Source: Acinetobacter chinensis
Lineage (GTDB): Bacteria; Pseudomonadota; Gammaproteobacteria; Pseudomonadales; Moraxellaceae
DNA: 64,000 bases
Direction: 5' to 3'
Assembly: GCF_002165375.2 (NCBI RefSeq)
Contig: NZ_CP032134.1
Coordinates: forward strand, 2,604,001-2,668,000
Shown here: positions 53,683 through 61,851 of the stretch, piece by piece
Layout of the letters: every line of letters begins with the position of its first letter
Numbering within the stretch: position 1 is the stretch's first letter
Made by a program: the position numbers and the translations under genes
The notes under the pieces: generated by a model
Told to the model about the DNA's origin: nothing
Databases searched by the model: none
Seen by the model: the letters and a program-made list of their open reading frames with translations, nothing else

Positions 53683-54243
53683 ATGACCACCAAGACCCAA
53701 TACGCCTATACTTTACAGCCTGTTTCTTATGAAGTTTCTGAAGAAGAACAGCGCAATGCCCAGCTGGTACTGTCCCGCAGCAACTACAAAATTGGAAATA
53801 AAGCCTGGATGATTATGGGCGCAGTTGTTGCCCTGGCTCTGCTCGGACTGATTTTCATTAAAAACTATTCGACAGTTTTCTGTTGGGTAGCCCTCGTCTG
53901 TGTGGCTATTTATTTTCTGGTCCGTAAATTCGGTATCGAATGGTACGTCAAACGCAAAATTAAAGAAGTTCCTGTTCAGGAAATCAAAGGCATCCGCTTA
54001 GGCGTTCAACCTCACGGTTTATCCATGCAGCAACAGGTTGGTATGCAGCAAGGCACAATGACTGTGGGCTGGAAAGACATTTACGAATGGTACAACACGC
54101 CTGAATTCATCCTGGTCAATTTCAAAGTGAAAGGTCAGCAAGGTGCATATATTCTGCCAAAACGTATGGACTCCAAAAACTTTCCATTCACCACGATCCG
54201 CAAACATTTAAAAGAAACTGTAGGCGAACCTAAACAGGCTTAA
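53683..54243 (+). CDS. YcxB-like membrane protein
   Basis: 186 residues. Two adjacent membrane segments (AWMIMGAVVALALLGLIFI, TVFCWVALVCVAIYFLV) precede a cytoplasmic beta-rich domain (IRLGVQPHGLSMQQQVGMQQ, ILVNFKVKGQQGAYILPKRM, then FPFTTIRKHL) of YcxB type. The function is unknown. It is monocistronic with a strong terminator after it. Confidence 0.8.
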   Translation: MTTKTQYAYTLQPVSYEVSEEEQRNAQLVLSRSNYKIGNKAWMIMGAVVALALLGLIFIKNYSTVFCWVALVCVAIYFLVRKFGIEWYVKRKIKEVPVQEIKGIRLGVQPHGLSMQQQVGMQQGTMTVGWKDIYEWYNTPEFILVNFKVKGQQGAYILPKRMDSKNFPFTTIRKHLKETVGEPKQA

Positions 54244-54262
54244 ACCTGCTAGCAGTCTCTTT

Positions 54263-54288
54263 AAAAAGCCTCCTTCGGGAGGTTTTTT
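54263..54288 (+). terminator. Terminator with UUCG tetraloop
   Basis: AAAAAGCCTCC and GGAGGTTTTTT (one mismatch) flank a TTCG loop, an especially stable hairpin, 19 bp past the stop. Confidence 0.92.
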
Positions 54289-54316
54289 GTTTTCCGGTCA
54301 GCCCTGCTTAATAAAA

Positions 54317-54337
54317 ATGATAATGAGAATACATATT
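54317..54337 (+). promoter_or_regulatory. Probable Fur box
   Basis: AATGATAATGAGAATACATAT contains the GATAAT-GAGAAT hexamer pair typical of Fur sites; the third hexamer is degenerate. It lies 37 bp before a TATAAT -10 (54374-54379) and 80 bp before the iron-reductase start. Confidence 0.6.
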
Positions 54338-54416
54338 ACCTACAAAATCCACATTATCTTCTGATTCTTCGTTTATAATTCACCGCATTCCTCATTCTCA
54401 GTCATATTGTGTCATC

Positions 54417-56993
54417 ATGCTGAAAAAAATATTCTTCCAGATTCACTGGTTTCTCGGCATTACAGCTGGTCTCATTCTTTCCATTATGGGTGTAACCGGT
54501 GCCATTTATTCTTATGAACAACCCATTCAGAAATGGATGAACCCCGCGAGCTATACTGTTCAGGCAGAAAGTCATGCCAAACTGAGCCCTGCACAGATTT
54601 ATCAGCATTTTCAGACCACACAGCCTGAGATGAAAATCAACAGCATCACCATTGCAAGCAGCCCAACTGAATCTTCCAGTATCAACATTGAAAAAGAAGG
54701 TGCACGTAAGGGCTACAATATGATGATCAACCCTTATTCAGCAGAAATTTTACCGGAAATCAAGGGACGTGATTTTTTCCAGTTTATACAGCAGCTGCAT
54801 CGCAATCTGACTGTAGGACCTGTAGGAAAACAGATTACAGGGGCATGTACCCTGATTCTGATCTTTTTTGTTCTGAGTGGTTTATATCTTCGCTGGCCAA
54901 AAAAACATTCCATAAAACAATGGCTCGCAGTCAAACCTAAACTTAAAGGTCGTAACTTCCTATGGGATCTGCATGCTGTTGCAGGCACCTGGGTCATTAT
55001 TTTTTATCTGATGCTGGCATGTACCGGTCTTTACTGGTCTTATGACTGGTGGCGCAACGGTATGTTTGCTGTGCTGGGGGTTGAGAAACCTCAGGCTGAA
55101 ATGCAGGCTAAAGGCGGTAAGGAAAATAAAAAAGCGGATCAGCACAAACAGCAGAATCATGAAAAAGACAAAAAAGGACTGCAGCCAGAACAGATCAGCT
55201 ATGCTCTTACCCAGTCCTGGACAGGATTTAATGCACAGATTCAGCGTCCATACTCAACACTGACCCTGAACATTCCCAAAAAATCGGATGGCAATGTCGA
55301 GCTCAGCTTCGTCGATGCTGTTCCACAGCATGAACGTGCCCGTAACAAGGCAACTTATAACTATCAAAGCTCATCTGTTCAGAAAATTGAACTGTACGAA
55401 GACAAACAGCTGAATGAAAAAATCATGAGCAGTATGTTACCTGTACACCGTGGCAGCTTCTTCGGTCCTGTCTACCAGTTCCTGGCAGCCGTAGCCGCCC
55501 TGATCATGCCTTTGTTCTTTGTCACGGGGTGGATGCTTTATCTGAAACGACGCAAACAGAAAAAACTGACTCTTGCTGCCAGAAACAGCTCTGCTGCCGT
55601 TATGGTTGATCCAGATGCCAAGGCATGGCTGATTGCGTATGCCACACAGACCGGTGTTTCTGAACAGCTTGCATGGCGTACCGCAACCAGTCTTCAGGAA
55701 GCCCGCCAGCCTGTAACAGTTAAATCTGTCCAGCACCTGACCGCTGATGATCTGAAGAATACTCAGCAGCTGCTGATCATTGCCAGTACTTATGGCACAG
55801 GTGAAGCACCGGATCTTGCATCGGGTTTTGTACGAAAAGTAATGAATCAGTCCGTAGATTTAAGCCATCTTCAATATGCAGTACTTGCACTGGGTTCAAA
55901 AGAATATGCAGACACTTTCTGCAGTTTTGGACACAGCATCGACCAGTGGTTAAGCCAGCAAGGTGCATCTGCATTCTTCCCTGCTATTGAAGTTGACAAT
56001 GCCAGTCCTGAAGCCATTCAACAATGGAATCTGGCATTAGCCAAAGTCAGTAAACTGGAACTTCAATCCATGCAGATCAGTAAAACGTTTGATCCATGGA
56101 TTTTAAAACAGCGTACATTGTTGAATCCTGACAGCCTGGGTGCTCCTGCATTCAACATCGAACTGATGCCACAACACGAAGTCAGCTGGCAGGCTGGTGA
56201 TATTGCTGAAATTCAACCTGGTAACAGTGCAGAACGTATTCAGCAGTTCATGTTGCGCTATCAGATTTCATCGGGTCAGATGGTTGAGCCACTGAATATC
56301 AGCATCGAACAGGCACTCTGGGACAAAGATCTGACAGTAGAGATTGAACCTTTTGCCAATATGGAACACCTGCTGGAGCAATTACCAGCCCTGCCATCAC
56401 GTGAATATTCCATTGCAAGCATTCCTGCTCAGCAGATTTTACGTCTCGTGGTTCGTCAGCAGCCCGACTCGCAAGGAAACACCGGTTTAGGTTCAGGCTG
56501 GTTAACCCAGCATGCAGCCGTCAACCAGCCTGTTGCACTGCGCATCCGCACCAATGAATCTTTCCACCTGATTCATGATAACCGCCCGGTTATTCTGATT
56601 GGTAATGGAACAGGCATTGCAGGACTCATGAGTCTGCTCAGTGCCCGTATCAGAGCGGATTACACTGACAACTGGCTGATCTTTGGTGAGCGCCAGCGTG
56701 AACATGACTTTTTCTATCAGAGCACTATTGAGGCATGGCAGACTACAGGTATGCTGAAACATCTGGATCTGGCATTTTCACGTGACCAGGATGAAAAAAT
56801 CTATGTGCACCATAAACTGCGTGAACAGGCTGCTGAACTGAAACAGTGGATTGATCAGGATGCTGTTATCTATGTCTGTGGCAGTATCAACGGTATGGCA
56901 AGTGATGTTGATCAGGCACTGATTGATATTCTGGGTGCGCCACTGGTCGATCAGCTCCGTAATGACGGACGATACCGCCGGGATGTGTATTAA
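54417..56993 (+). CDS. PepSY-TM / flavodoxin / FNR-type reductase fusion (iron reductase)
   Basis: 858 residues in three parts. The N-terminal PepSY-associated region (1-380) has four membrane segments, with heme-ligand-type histidines in IHWFLGITAGL, QLHRNLTVG, DLHAVAGTWV and PVHRGSFFG. A flavodoxin-like FMN domain (about 395-540) has IASTYGTGEAPD. A C-terminal FAD/NADPH domain (about 560-858) has SREYSIASIP, GTGIAGLMSLL and YVCGSINGMASDV. It should carry electrons from NADPH across the inner membrane to periplasmic ferric siderophores. The upstream Fur-type site supports iron regulation. Confidence 0.88.
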   Translation: MLKKIFFQIHWFLGITAGLILSIMGVTGAIYSYEQPIQKWMNPASYTVQAESHAKLSPAQIYQHFQTTQPEMKINSITIASSPTESSSINIEKEGARKGYNMMINPYSAEILPEIKGRDFFQFIQQLHRNLTVGPVGKQITGACTLILIFFVLSGLYLRWPKKHSIKQWLAVKPKLKGRNFLWDLHAVAGTWVIIFYLMLACTGLYWSYDWWRNGMFAVLGVEKPQAEMQAKGGKENKKADQHKQQNHEKDKKGLQPEQISYALTQSWTGFNAQIQRPYSTLTLNIPKKSDGNVELSFVDAVPQHERARNKATYNYQSSSVQKIELYEDKQLNEKIMSSMLPVHRGSFFGPVYQFLAAVAALIMPLFFVTGWMLYLKRRKQKKLTLAARNSSAAVMVDPDAKAWLIAYATQTGVSEQLAWRTATSLQEARQPVTVKSVQHLTADDLKNTQQLLIIASTYGTGEAPDLASGFVRKVMNQSVDLSHLQYAVLALGSKEYADTFCSFGHSIDQWLSQQGASAFFPAIEVDNASPEAIQQWNLALAKVSKLELQSMQISKTFDPWILKQRTLLNPDSLGAPAFNIELMPQHEVSWQAGDIAEIQPGNSAERIQQFMLRYQISSGQMVEPLNISIEQALWDKDLTVEIEPFANMEHLLEQLPALPSREYSIASIPAQQILRLVVRQQPDSQGNTGLGSGWLTQHAAVNQPVALRIRTNESFHLIHDNRPVILIGNGTGIAGLMSLLSARIRADYTDNWLIFGERQREHDFFYQSTIEAWQTTGMLKHLDLAFSRDQDEKIYVHHKLREQAAELKQWIDQDAVIYVCGSINGMASDVDQALIDILGAPLVDQLRNDGRYRRDVY

Positions 56994-57022
56994 CACCGAT
57001 CACTGAACAACAAAATCCAGAT

Positions 57023-57050
57023 AAAAAACCAGGCTTAGACCTGGTTTTTT
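57023..57050 (+). terminator. Terminator after the iron-reductase gene
   Basis: An 11-bp stem (AAAAAACCAGG / CCTGGTTTTTT) with a CTTAGA loop lies 30 bp past the stop. Confidence 0.9.
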
Positions 57051-57112
57051 ATTATATGGATTCAGCATATCATCAATGCCAGAGCAGATTGATCAAACAA
57101 TTAAGGTACAGA

Positions 57113-57913
57113 ATGAAGTTTTTCCATTCACAGCATTCGCGATTCAGACAGATAAGTTGCCTGCTCACAGGTCTTCTCCTGTTTGCAAATGGGACATATA
57201 TGCTGATGCTGAAAAAAGTCCATCTGGGCACCCTGTTACCTTTATTCATCGGTATTTTACTGATCGGATATGCTGTGTTTTATTCGATTATTCAGAAACA
57301 GCTGAACGGAAATAAAAAGCTCCGATCAACAGTTAAATCCTTATGGATACTGTTTTATCTATGGATATTCAGTGTGCTGTGCTTCTTCAGTTATATTGCA
57401 TTAAATATTGAGAACGCCAGTGAAATACCTCCCTTGAAAGCCATTATCATACTGGGGAGTGGTACTGAAAATGGAAAACCAACACCAACCCTGGCTAAAC
57501 GGCTGGACAGTGCAGCAGCAGTTGCTCTGAAACAGCCTCGGACGATTTTAATTCCCAGTGGCGGGCAGGATTTCGGAGAGAAATATACAGAAGCTGAAGT
57601 CATGCAGAATTATCTGATACAACAGTACCAGGTCAGTCCCACACGAATTTTTCAGGAAAATAAAAGTACCAGTACAGAGCTGAACCTGAAAAACAGTCAA
57701 TCCATTCTGCAACAGCAACAGATTTCAATGCACAGCCCTATTGGAATAGTCACCAGTGACTTTCACACCTTGCGAGCACGGGCAATTGCCCATAAACAGG
57801 GATACAGCAACACCGTGATGATTGCTGCTCCTACTCCCCTGTATAATCGCTATAACGCATGGCTCAGAGAATATTTTGCTTATATCAGTGGGTGGATTCT
57901 GAATGAATACTGA
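57113..57913 (+). CDS. YdcF/DUF218 family membrane protein
   Basis: About 266 residues from the ATG at 57113, which has AAGG upstream; the longer frame begins at 57056 within the terminator tail and is less likely. Three membrane segments in the first 105 residues precede a DUF218 domain: AIIILGSGTENGKPTPTLAKRLDSA, ILIPSGGQDFGEKYTEAEVM, and ENKSTSTELNLKNS plus VTSDFHTLRARAIA. ElyC/SanA-type relatives affect envelope polymer synthesis; its exact role is unknown. Confidence 0.85.
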   Translation: MKFFHSQHSRFRQISCLLTGLLLFANGTYMLMLKKVHLGTLLPLFIGILLIGYAVFYSIIQKQLNGNKKLRSTVKSLWILFYLWIFSVLCFFSYIALNIENASEIPPLKAIIILGSGTENGKPTPTLAKRLDSAAAVALKQPRTILIPSGGQDFGEKYTEAEVMQNYLIQQYQVSPTRIFQENKSTSTELNLKNSQSILQQQQISMHSPIGIVTSDFHTLRARAIAHKQGYSNTVMIAAPTPLYNRYNAWLREYFAYISGWILNEY

Positions 57914-57918
57914 TGAAA

Positions 57919-58380
57919 TCAGTTAATACGGATTGAGCGTGGTAAAGGTAAGCTGCCATCTTTGAACAGTTCAGGTTTCTGCACATACAGTTCATAAAGA
58001 TAATTTTTAATATCCAGCAGCAACCGTTCAGGTGCAACTAAAATATTCTGCCCTTCAGGTGTCAGATCCAGAGACAGAACCGTGTTTTCCTGACGCAGAT
58101 AAGGAATGACTTTTAACAAAAAACTGTTCAGGGCGATTTCCTGAATCTCATAGTTTTCCCAGTTATCGCGGATCAGTAATTTGGCCAGACCTTTATTCTG
58201 CCATACTGAAAATGCAGCCTGCCCCGTTGGAGTTGCGCATAATGCCCACCCCTCTTTAAATAAAGCGGTTAAATACCCCTGGGCGACAATGACTTCAATA
58301 AATTTTTTATATAATTCCTGGGCACTTAAAGTGTTGGCCTGAGATCTGGTCGCAGCCTTTCGTTGATACGGATTTCTCAT
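57919..58380 (-). CDS. DUF2750 family protein
   Basis: 153 residues. WALCATPTGQAAFSVWQNKGLAKLL followed by WENYEIQEIALNSFLLKVIPYL and ILVAPERLLLDI matches the DUF2750 pattern. The N-terminal region is basic (MRNPYQRKAATRSQ). It has no signal peptide. The function is unknown. It is convergent with ydcF, 6 bp away, and without an obvious terminator. Confidence 0.75.
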   Translation of the reverse strand: MRNPYQRKAATRSQANTLSAQELYKKFIEVIVAQGYLTALFKEGWALCATPTGQAAFSVWQNKGLAKLLIRDNWENYEIQEIALNSFLLKVIPYLRQENTVLSLDLTPEGQNILVAPERLLLDIKNYLYELYVQKPELFKDGSLPLPRSIRIN

Positions 58381-58453
58381 AAATCTGCAATATTTTAAAA
58401 TTATTATAGAAAATGGATTCTATGCAATTGAGAGTGTTTTAGCAAGGAGGATA

Positions 58454-58529
58454 TGGTGGGCGCTGACGGGATCGAACCGCCGACATTCTGCTTGTAAGGC
58501 AGACGCTCTACCAACTGAGCTAAGCGCCC
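58454..58529 (-). tRNA. tRNA-Val(TAC), copy 4 in transcription order
   Basis: 76 nt including an encoded CCA. Acceptor stem GGGCGCT/AGCGCCC; anticodon loop CTTACAA gives TAC. It is the last gene of the array. Confidence 0.97.
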
Positions 58530-58628
58530 TGAACATGGAATAACAAAGCGTGGCTTTGCCCAAATCGTTAAAAATAATTTTTAAGATTTGATTTTCTGAA
58601 CAGAGATTTGAATTTTTTATATTTGGGA

Positions 58629-58705
58629 TGGCGCAGCGGACGGGACTCGAACCCGCGACCCTCGGCGTGACAGGCCGATATTCTAACCAACTGAACTACC
58701 GCTGC
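58629..58705 (-). tRNA. tRNA-Asp(GTC)
   Basis: 77 nt including CCA. Acceptor stem GCAGCGG/CCGCTGC; anticodon loop CTGTCAC gives GTC. Confidence 0.97.
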
Positions 58706-58716
58706 ATCACAAAATA

Positions 58717-58792
58717 TGGTGGGCGCTGACGGGATCGAACCGCCGACATTCTGCTTGTAAGGCAGACGCTCTACCAACTGAGCTAAGCGCCC
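58717..58792 (-). tRNA. tRNA-Val(TAC)
   Basis: The sequence is the same as the other Val copies: acceptor GGGCGCT, anticodon TAC, CCA encoded. Only 11 bp separate it from the next Asp gene. Confidence 0.97.
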
Positions 58793-58870
58793 TCACTGAG
58801 GAACAAAGTAAACTTTGTCTGAAATGGTATCAGAAACACCACACCTCTTTCAGAGGATTGTTCTTTGAAA

Positions 58871-58947
58871 TGGCGCAGCGGACGGGACTCGAACCCGCGA
58901 CCCTCGGCGTGACAGGCCGATATTCTAACCAACTGAACTACCGCTGC
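58871..58947 (-). tRNA. tRNA-Asp(GTC)
   Basis: 77 nt, anticodon GTC, CCA encoded; same body as the other Asp copies. Confidence 0.97.
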
Positions 58948-58958
58948 ATTTCAAAAAA

Positions 58959-59034
58959 TGGTGGGCGCTGACGGGATCGAACCGCCGACATTCTGCTTGT
59001 AAGGCAGACGCTCTACCAACTGAGCTAAGCGCCC
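58959..59034 (-). tRNA. tRNA-Val(TAC)
   Basis: 76 nt, anticodon TAC, CCA encoded; 11 bp from the preceding Asp copy, as at 58717. Confidence 0.97.
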
Positions 59035-59055
59035 TCAAAAGATCTATCATGTAAA

Positions 59056-59132
59056 TGGCGCAGCGGACGGGACTCGAACCCGCGACCCTCGGCGTGACAG
59101 GCCGATATTCTAACCAACTGAACTACCGCTGC
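59056..59132 (-). tRNA. tRNA-Asp(GTC)
   Basis: 77 nt, anticodon GTC, CCA encoded. Confidence 0.97.
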
Positions 59133-59181
59133 ATTACACAATGTCTCTATTGTGGTACAAACAACTTATTAAGATTTAAAG

Positions 59182-59258
59182 TGGCGCAGCGGACGGGACT
59201 CGAACCCGCGACCCTCGGCGTGACAGGCCGATATTCTAACCAACTGAACTACCGCTGC
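59182..59258 (-). tRNA. tRNA-Asp(GTC)
   Basis: 77 nt, anticodon GTC, CCA encoded. It is followed directly by another Asp gene, breaking the Val/Asp alternation. Confidence 0.97.
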
Positions 59259-59282
59259 ACTTAAAATCTTAACGTAAAGGCT

Positions 59283-59358
59283 TGGTGGGCGCTGACGGGA
59301 TCGAACCGCCGACATTCTGCTTGTAAGGCAGACGCTCTACCAACTGAGCTAAGCGCCC
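59283..59358 (-). tRNA. tRNA-Val(TAC), first in transcription order
   Basis: 76 nt, anticodon TAC, CCA encoded. It lies closest to the array promoter. Confidence 0.97.
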
Positions 59359-59385
59359 TTAACGTCTTCATCGTTTGTGAGGTGC

Positions 59386-59413
59386 ATTATAGAGAATCTG
59401 TACCGCCTGTCAA
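59386..59413 (-). promoter_or_regulatory. Strong sigma-70 promoter of the tRNA array
   Basis: Read on the minus strand, TTGACA (59413-59408) and TATAAT (59391-59386), both perfect, are separated by 16 bp and followed by a GC-containing discriminator (GCACC). The first tRNA begins 27 bp downstream of the -10. Confidence 0.9.
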
Positions 59414-59615
59414 ACGCTTTTATGACTGTTTTCCACTTTTTACGATTGAGTGATTAAAAAATAGTTTATTCGATATAAAAACAAACAAATTCTGTATGTT
59501 ATTTTATCTGTGAATGTAAAAAATATCTTTTTCAGAGGCTCTCTGAACTGTTTTCATGACCAGCATGACACATTTATTTCACTGAACCATCCATTCAGGC
59601 TGTTCAGAATCCTGT

Positions 59616-60119
59616 TTATGGATTTATTTTATGCTCAGAAATAAAGACCAGCGCATTTTCTGGAATCAGTTCAAATAATTCAACGACATCAAAGTTGCGC
59701 ATACGGATACAGCCATGTGATTCGGGTATGCCCATCGGTTCTGTATCAGGAGTGCCATGAATATAGATATAACGGTTGAAGGTATCGCAGCCCTCACCCT
59801 GATTAAATCCTTCTTCAAGTCCACTGAGCCACAAAATACGCGATAAAATCCAGTCCCGTTCAGGAAACTGATCAGCCAGTTCCTGATCATAGATTTCGCC
59901 AGTTTCTTTACGTGCAATAAAAACCGTATTTAAAGGCGCACTTTCACCGAATTTCACTGCAACTTTATGCCAGCCGCGGGGTGTTTTCCCTGAATCTTCT
60001 GTTTCACCAATGCCATTCTTTCCAGAAGAAATAATATACAGCTTATGATACTTAGGTAAAAACAGTGTCTGTTCAGACAGGTCAATCAAAATATCGGCCT
60101 GATCAATTGAATACTGCAT
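59616..60119 (-). CDS. elsL: Cytoplasmic YkuD-family L,D-transpeptidase/carboxypeptidase (ElsL-like)
   Basis: 167 residues, a bare YkuD catalytic domain with HGTPDTEPMGIPESHGCIRM: the catalytic Cys and both His are present. There is no signal peptide or membrane anchor, so it should stay in the cytoplasm. That matches A. baumannii ElsL (earlier LdtK), an L,D-carboxypeptidase of peptidoglycan recycling, rather than the periplasmic cross-linking enzymes. The gene name is by this similarity and not proven here. It lies 9 bp from the DUF454 gene. Confidence 0.85.
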   Translation of the reverse strand: MQYSIDQADILIDLSEQTLFLPKYHKLYIISSGKNGIGETEDSGKTPRGWHKVAVKFGESAPLNTVFIARKETGEIYDQELADQFPERDWILSRILWLSGLEEGFNQGEGCDTFNRYIYIHGTPDTEPMGIPESHGCIRMRNFDVVELFELIPENALVFISEHKINP

Positions 60120-60128
60120 AGATATCCC

Positions 60129-60503
60129 CTACTGATTTTCAATGGTCTGAGGTTCTGGTCGGAGCCACAGCCAGACTGCAACGACCAGCATGGTCAGATC
60201 AGTAAAAACTTTGACTGCCAGTGGCGCGCTTGTAAACAGCATGATGACAGCACTGATCAGCATCATCACACTTGCAATCCATTTGGCTTTGCGTGGGACA
60301 GTTCCATTTTCCCGCCATGCACGCAACGTTGCTCCATATTTAGGATGATTCAGCAACCAGGCATCCATTTGAGGCCAGCCTTTGGAAGCAGCCCATGCAG
60401 CAAGAATCAGAAATACAGTTGTCGGCATTCCCGGTAAAATTGCACCGATAAAACCCAGGATGACAAAAATCACCACAAGGCTGCGCCAGAACAACGTTTT
60501 CAT
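60129..60503 (-). CDS. YbaN/DUF454 family inner-membrane protein
   Basis: 124 residues with three or four membrane segments. The family start RSLVVIFVILGFIGAILPGMPTTVFLILAAWAASKGWP (seen in pieces) and WLLNHPKYGATLRAWRENGTVPRKAK are characteristic of DUF454. The function is unknown. It is immediately upstream of elsL and probably co-transcribed with it. Confidence 0.88.
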   Translation of the reverse strand: MKTLFWRSLVVIFVILGFIGAILPGMPTTVFLILAAWAASKGWPQMDAWLLNHPKYGATLRAWRENGTVPRKAKWIASVMMLISAVIMLFTSAPLAVKVFTDLTMLVVAVWLWLRPEPQTIENQ

Positions 60504-60592
60504 ATGAATTTTCCAAACTGCGAAGACTGTAGTATAAAGTGTTTTCAGGATTTATCCGTTGTAATTCTGCACTTTTAGATAAGGATTCAACA

Positions 60593-61501
60593 ATGCCCCT
60601 TTCCAGCCAGTCTGCCCACTTTGAAGAACCCTGGCTACAGTTTCAGACTCCATCAGTCAGGCACCTGGCATTCAGCTTATGCAGCCCTGACATTCTGGCT
60701 TCCATACCATCAGAACTGAATATTGTTCATGCCTTTGAACTTAAACCTCAGAACCATTGGCTGACCCACTTTCATCATTATTATCAGCGTCTGGTTTACC
60801 TGGATAACCATCCTGAAGAACTGGAAAAATTTCTTGCTCAACTGAAAAGTACCCGACTGGGACTGCGCTTTGAAATGCTGATCTGGTTCTGGTTACTGGA
60901 CGATGCCTATCATCCTTACCGCCTGCTGGGTCACAGCATTCAACAGATTGATGGTGCCGTGACTTTAGGCGAACTGGATTTTCTGGTTTTAAATCAGGAA
61001 AGCAATGAAACTGAACACTGGGAAGTGGCTTTAAAATATTACCTGGGTGAAGGATATCTGAGTCTGCCTCAATGGTATGGTCTAAACCGCTCAGACACAC
61101 TGCTCAGAAAGCTAAATCACTTCACTCAAAAACAGTTCCAGTTTAAACAGGTAGGAAATCATCAGATTGACCGACATTTTGCAGTCATGAAAGGTCAGCT
61201 CTATCTGCCTCAGTCCAGTCACGAAAACCTTTCCCTGCCCGCATGGTTAAACCAGAAACGCAGAATGGGTTTTTGGGGAACAGATATTCCCAAGCAGCAG
61301 AATCTGCATCGCTTAAAACGCCATGAATGGATCTGCCCTGAAAAAGAAAACTCATCAATGCCCTGTAAATGGTGGACAAATGGACTTTATTATCAGCCTG
61401 ATAAGGCTTTGTTTTATATGTTCAGAAACAAGCCGCTGATCAGTTCCAGCCGGTACAACAGTTTCCAAACACTCATCGAGCAACAACATTTCATTACCTA
61501 A
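60593..61501 (+). CDS. DUF1853 family protein
   Basis: About 302 residues from the ATG at 60593, which has AAGGA upstream; the longer frame overlaps promoter DNA. DUF1853 features include LTHFHHYYQRLVYLD, LGLRFEMLIWFWL, LGELDFLVLNQESNETEHWEVALKYYLG and KRRMGFWGTDIP. The E-D-x(9-13)-E-x-K spacing in the middle resembles a PD-(D/E)XK nuclease core, which is an inference. The function is unknown. Confidence 0.83.
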   Translation: MPLSSQSAHFEEPWLQFQTPSVRHLAFSLCSPDILASIPSELNIVHAFELKPQNHWLTHFHHYYQRLVYLDNHPEELEKFLAQLKSTRLGLRFEMLIWFWLLDDAYHPYRLLGHSIQQIDGAVTLGELDFLVLNQESNETEHWEVALKYYLGEGYLSLPQWYGLNRSDTLLRKLNHFTQKQFQFKQVGNHQIDRHFAVMKGQLYLPQSSHENLSLPAWLNQKRRMGFWGTDIPKQQNLHRLKRHEWICPEKENSSMPCKWWTNGLYYQPDKALFYMFRNKPLISSSRYNSFQTLIEQQHFIT

Positions 61502-61593
61502 AAATAATGAAAAATACATATTTTTTTAGAATTAAACTTTCTAATCTCTAACGACATCATAATAATTTTATGACATTAAAACGGAGATGAATG

Positions 61594-61734
61594 ATGAAAA
61601 AAGTATTAGCAGCGTCATTGATGGTCGCTTTTGTTTTAACTGGCTGTAACACTGTTAAAGGCGTTGGTAAAGATGTATCCAAGGCCGGTGATGCTGTCAC
61701 AAGCACTGCTGAAAAAACAGAAAATAAACTGTAA
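61594..61734 (+). CDS. Entericidin-like small lipoprotein
   Basis: 46 residues. A type II signal peptide (MKKVLAASLMVAFVLTGC) with an LTGC lipobox precedes a 28-residue mature part (NTVKGVGKDVSKAGDAVTSTAEK) of the entericidin type. GGAG lies 7 bp before this ATG; a tandem ATG three bases earlier is less well spaced. Entericidins are membrane-associated peptides of an antidote/toxin pair in E. coli, but many single copies have no proven role. A strong terminator follows. Confidence 0.88.
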   Translation: MKKVLAASLMVAFVLTGCNTVKGVGKDVSKAGDAVTSTAEKTENKL

Positions 61735-61752
61735 TTTTCGCTTTACTCCCCC

Positions 61753-61780
61753 AAAAACCTTATCCTTTGATAAGGTTTTT
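61753..61780 (+). terminator. Terminator after the entericidin-like gene
   Basis: A perfect 12-bp stem (AAAAACCTTATC / GATAAGGTTTTT) with a CTTT loop and further T bases. Confidence 0.92.
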
Positions 61781-61851
61781 TTATTTTTTAATTCCCCTCA
61801 CAGTAGTGATTCGCCTATTATATTGTCACTTTTCAGACAAATTAAACCGCT

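Noticed and set aside
58568..58777. 69-residue minus-strand ORF (LVRISACHAEGRGFESRPLR region)
   Set aside because: It is a translation of tRNA-Val and tRNA-Asp sequence, not a protein gene.
59055..59264. 69-residue ORF with two AQRTGLEPATLGVTGRYSNQ-type repeats
   Set aside because: It is the reverse complement of two tRNA-Asp genes, a well-known spurious ORF.
58440..59360. CRISPR-like array of regularly spaced identical units
   Set aside because: The units are 76-77-nt tRNA genes with proper cloverleaf features, not CRISPR repeats.
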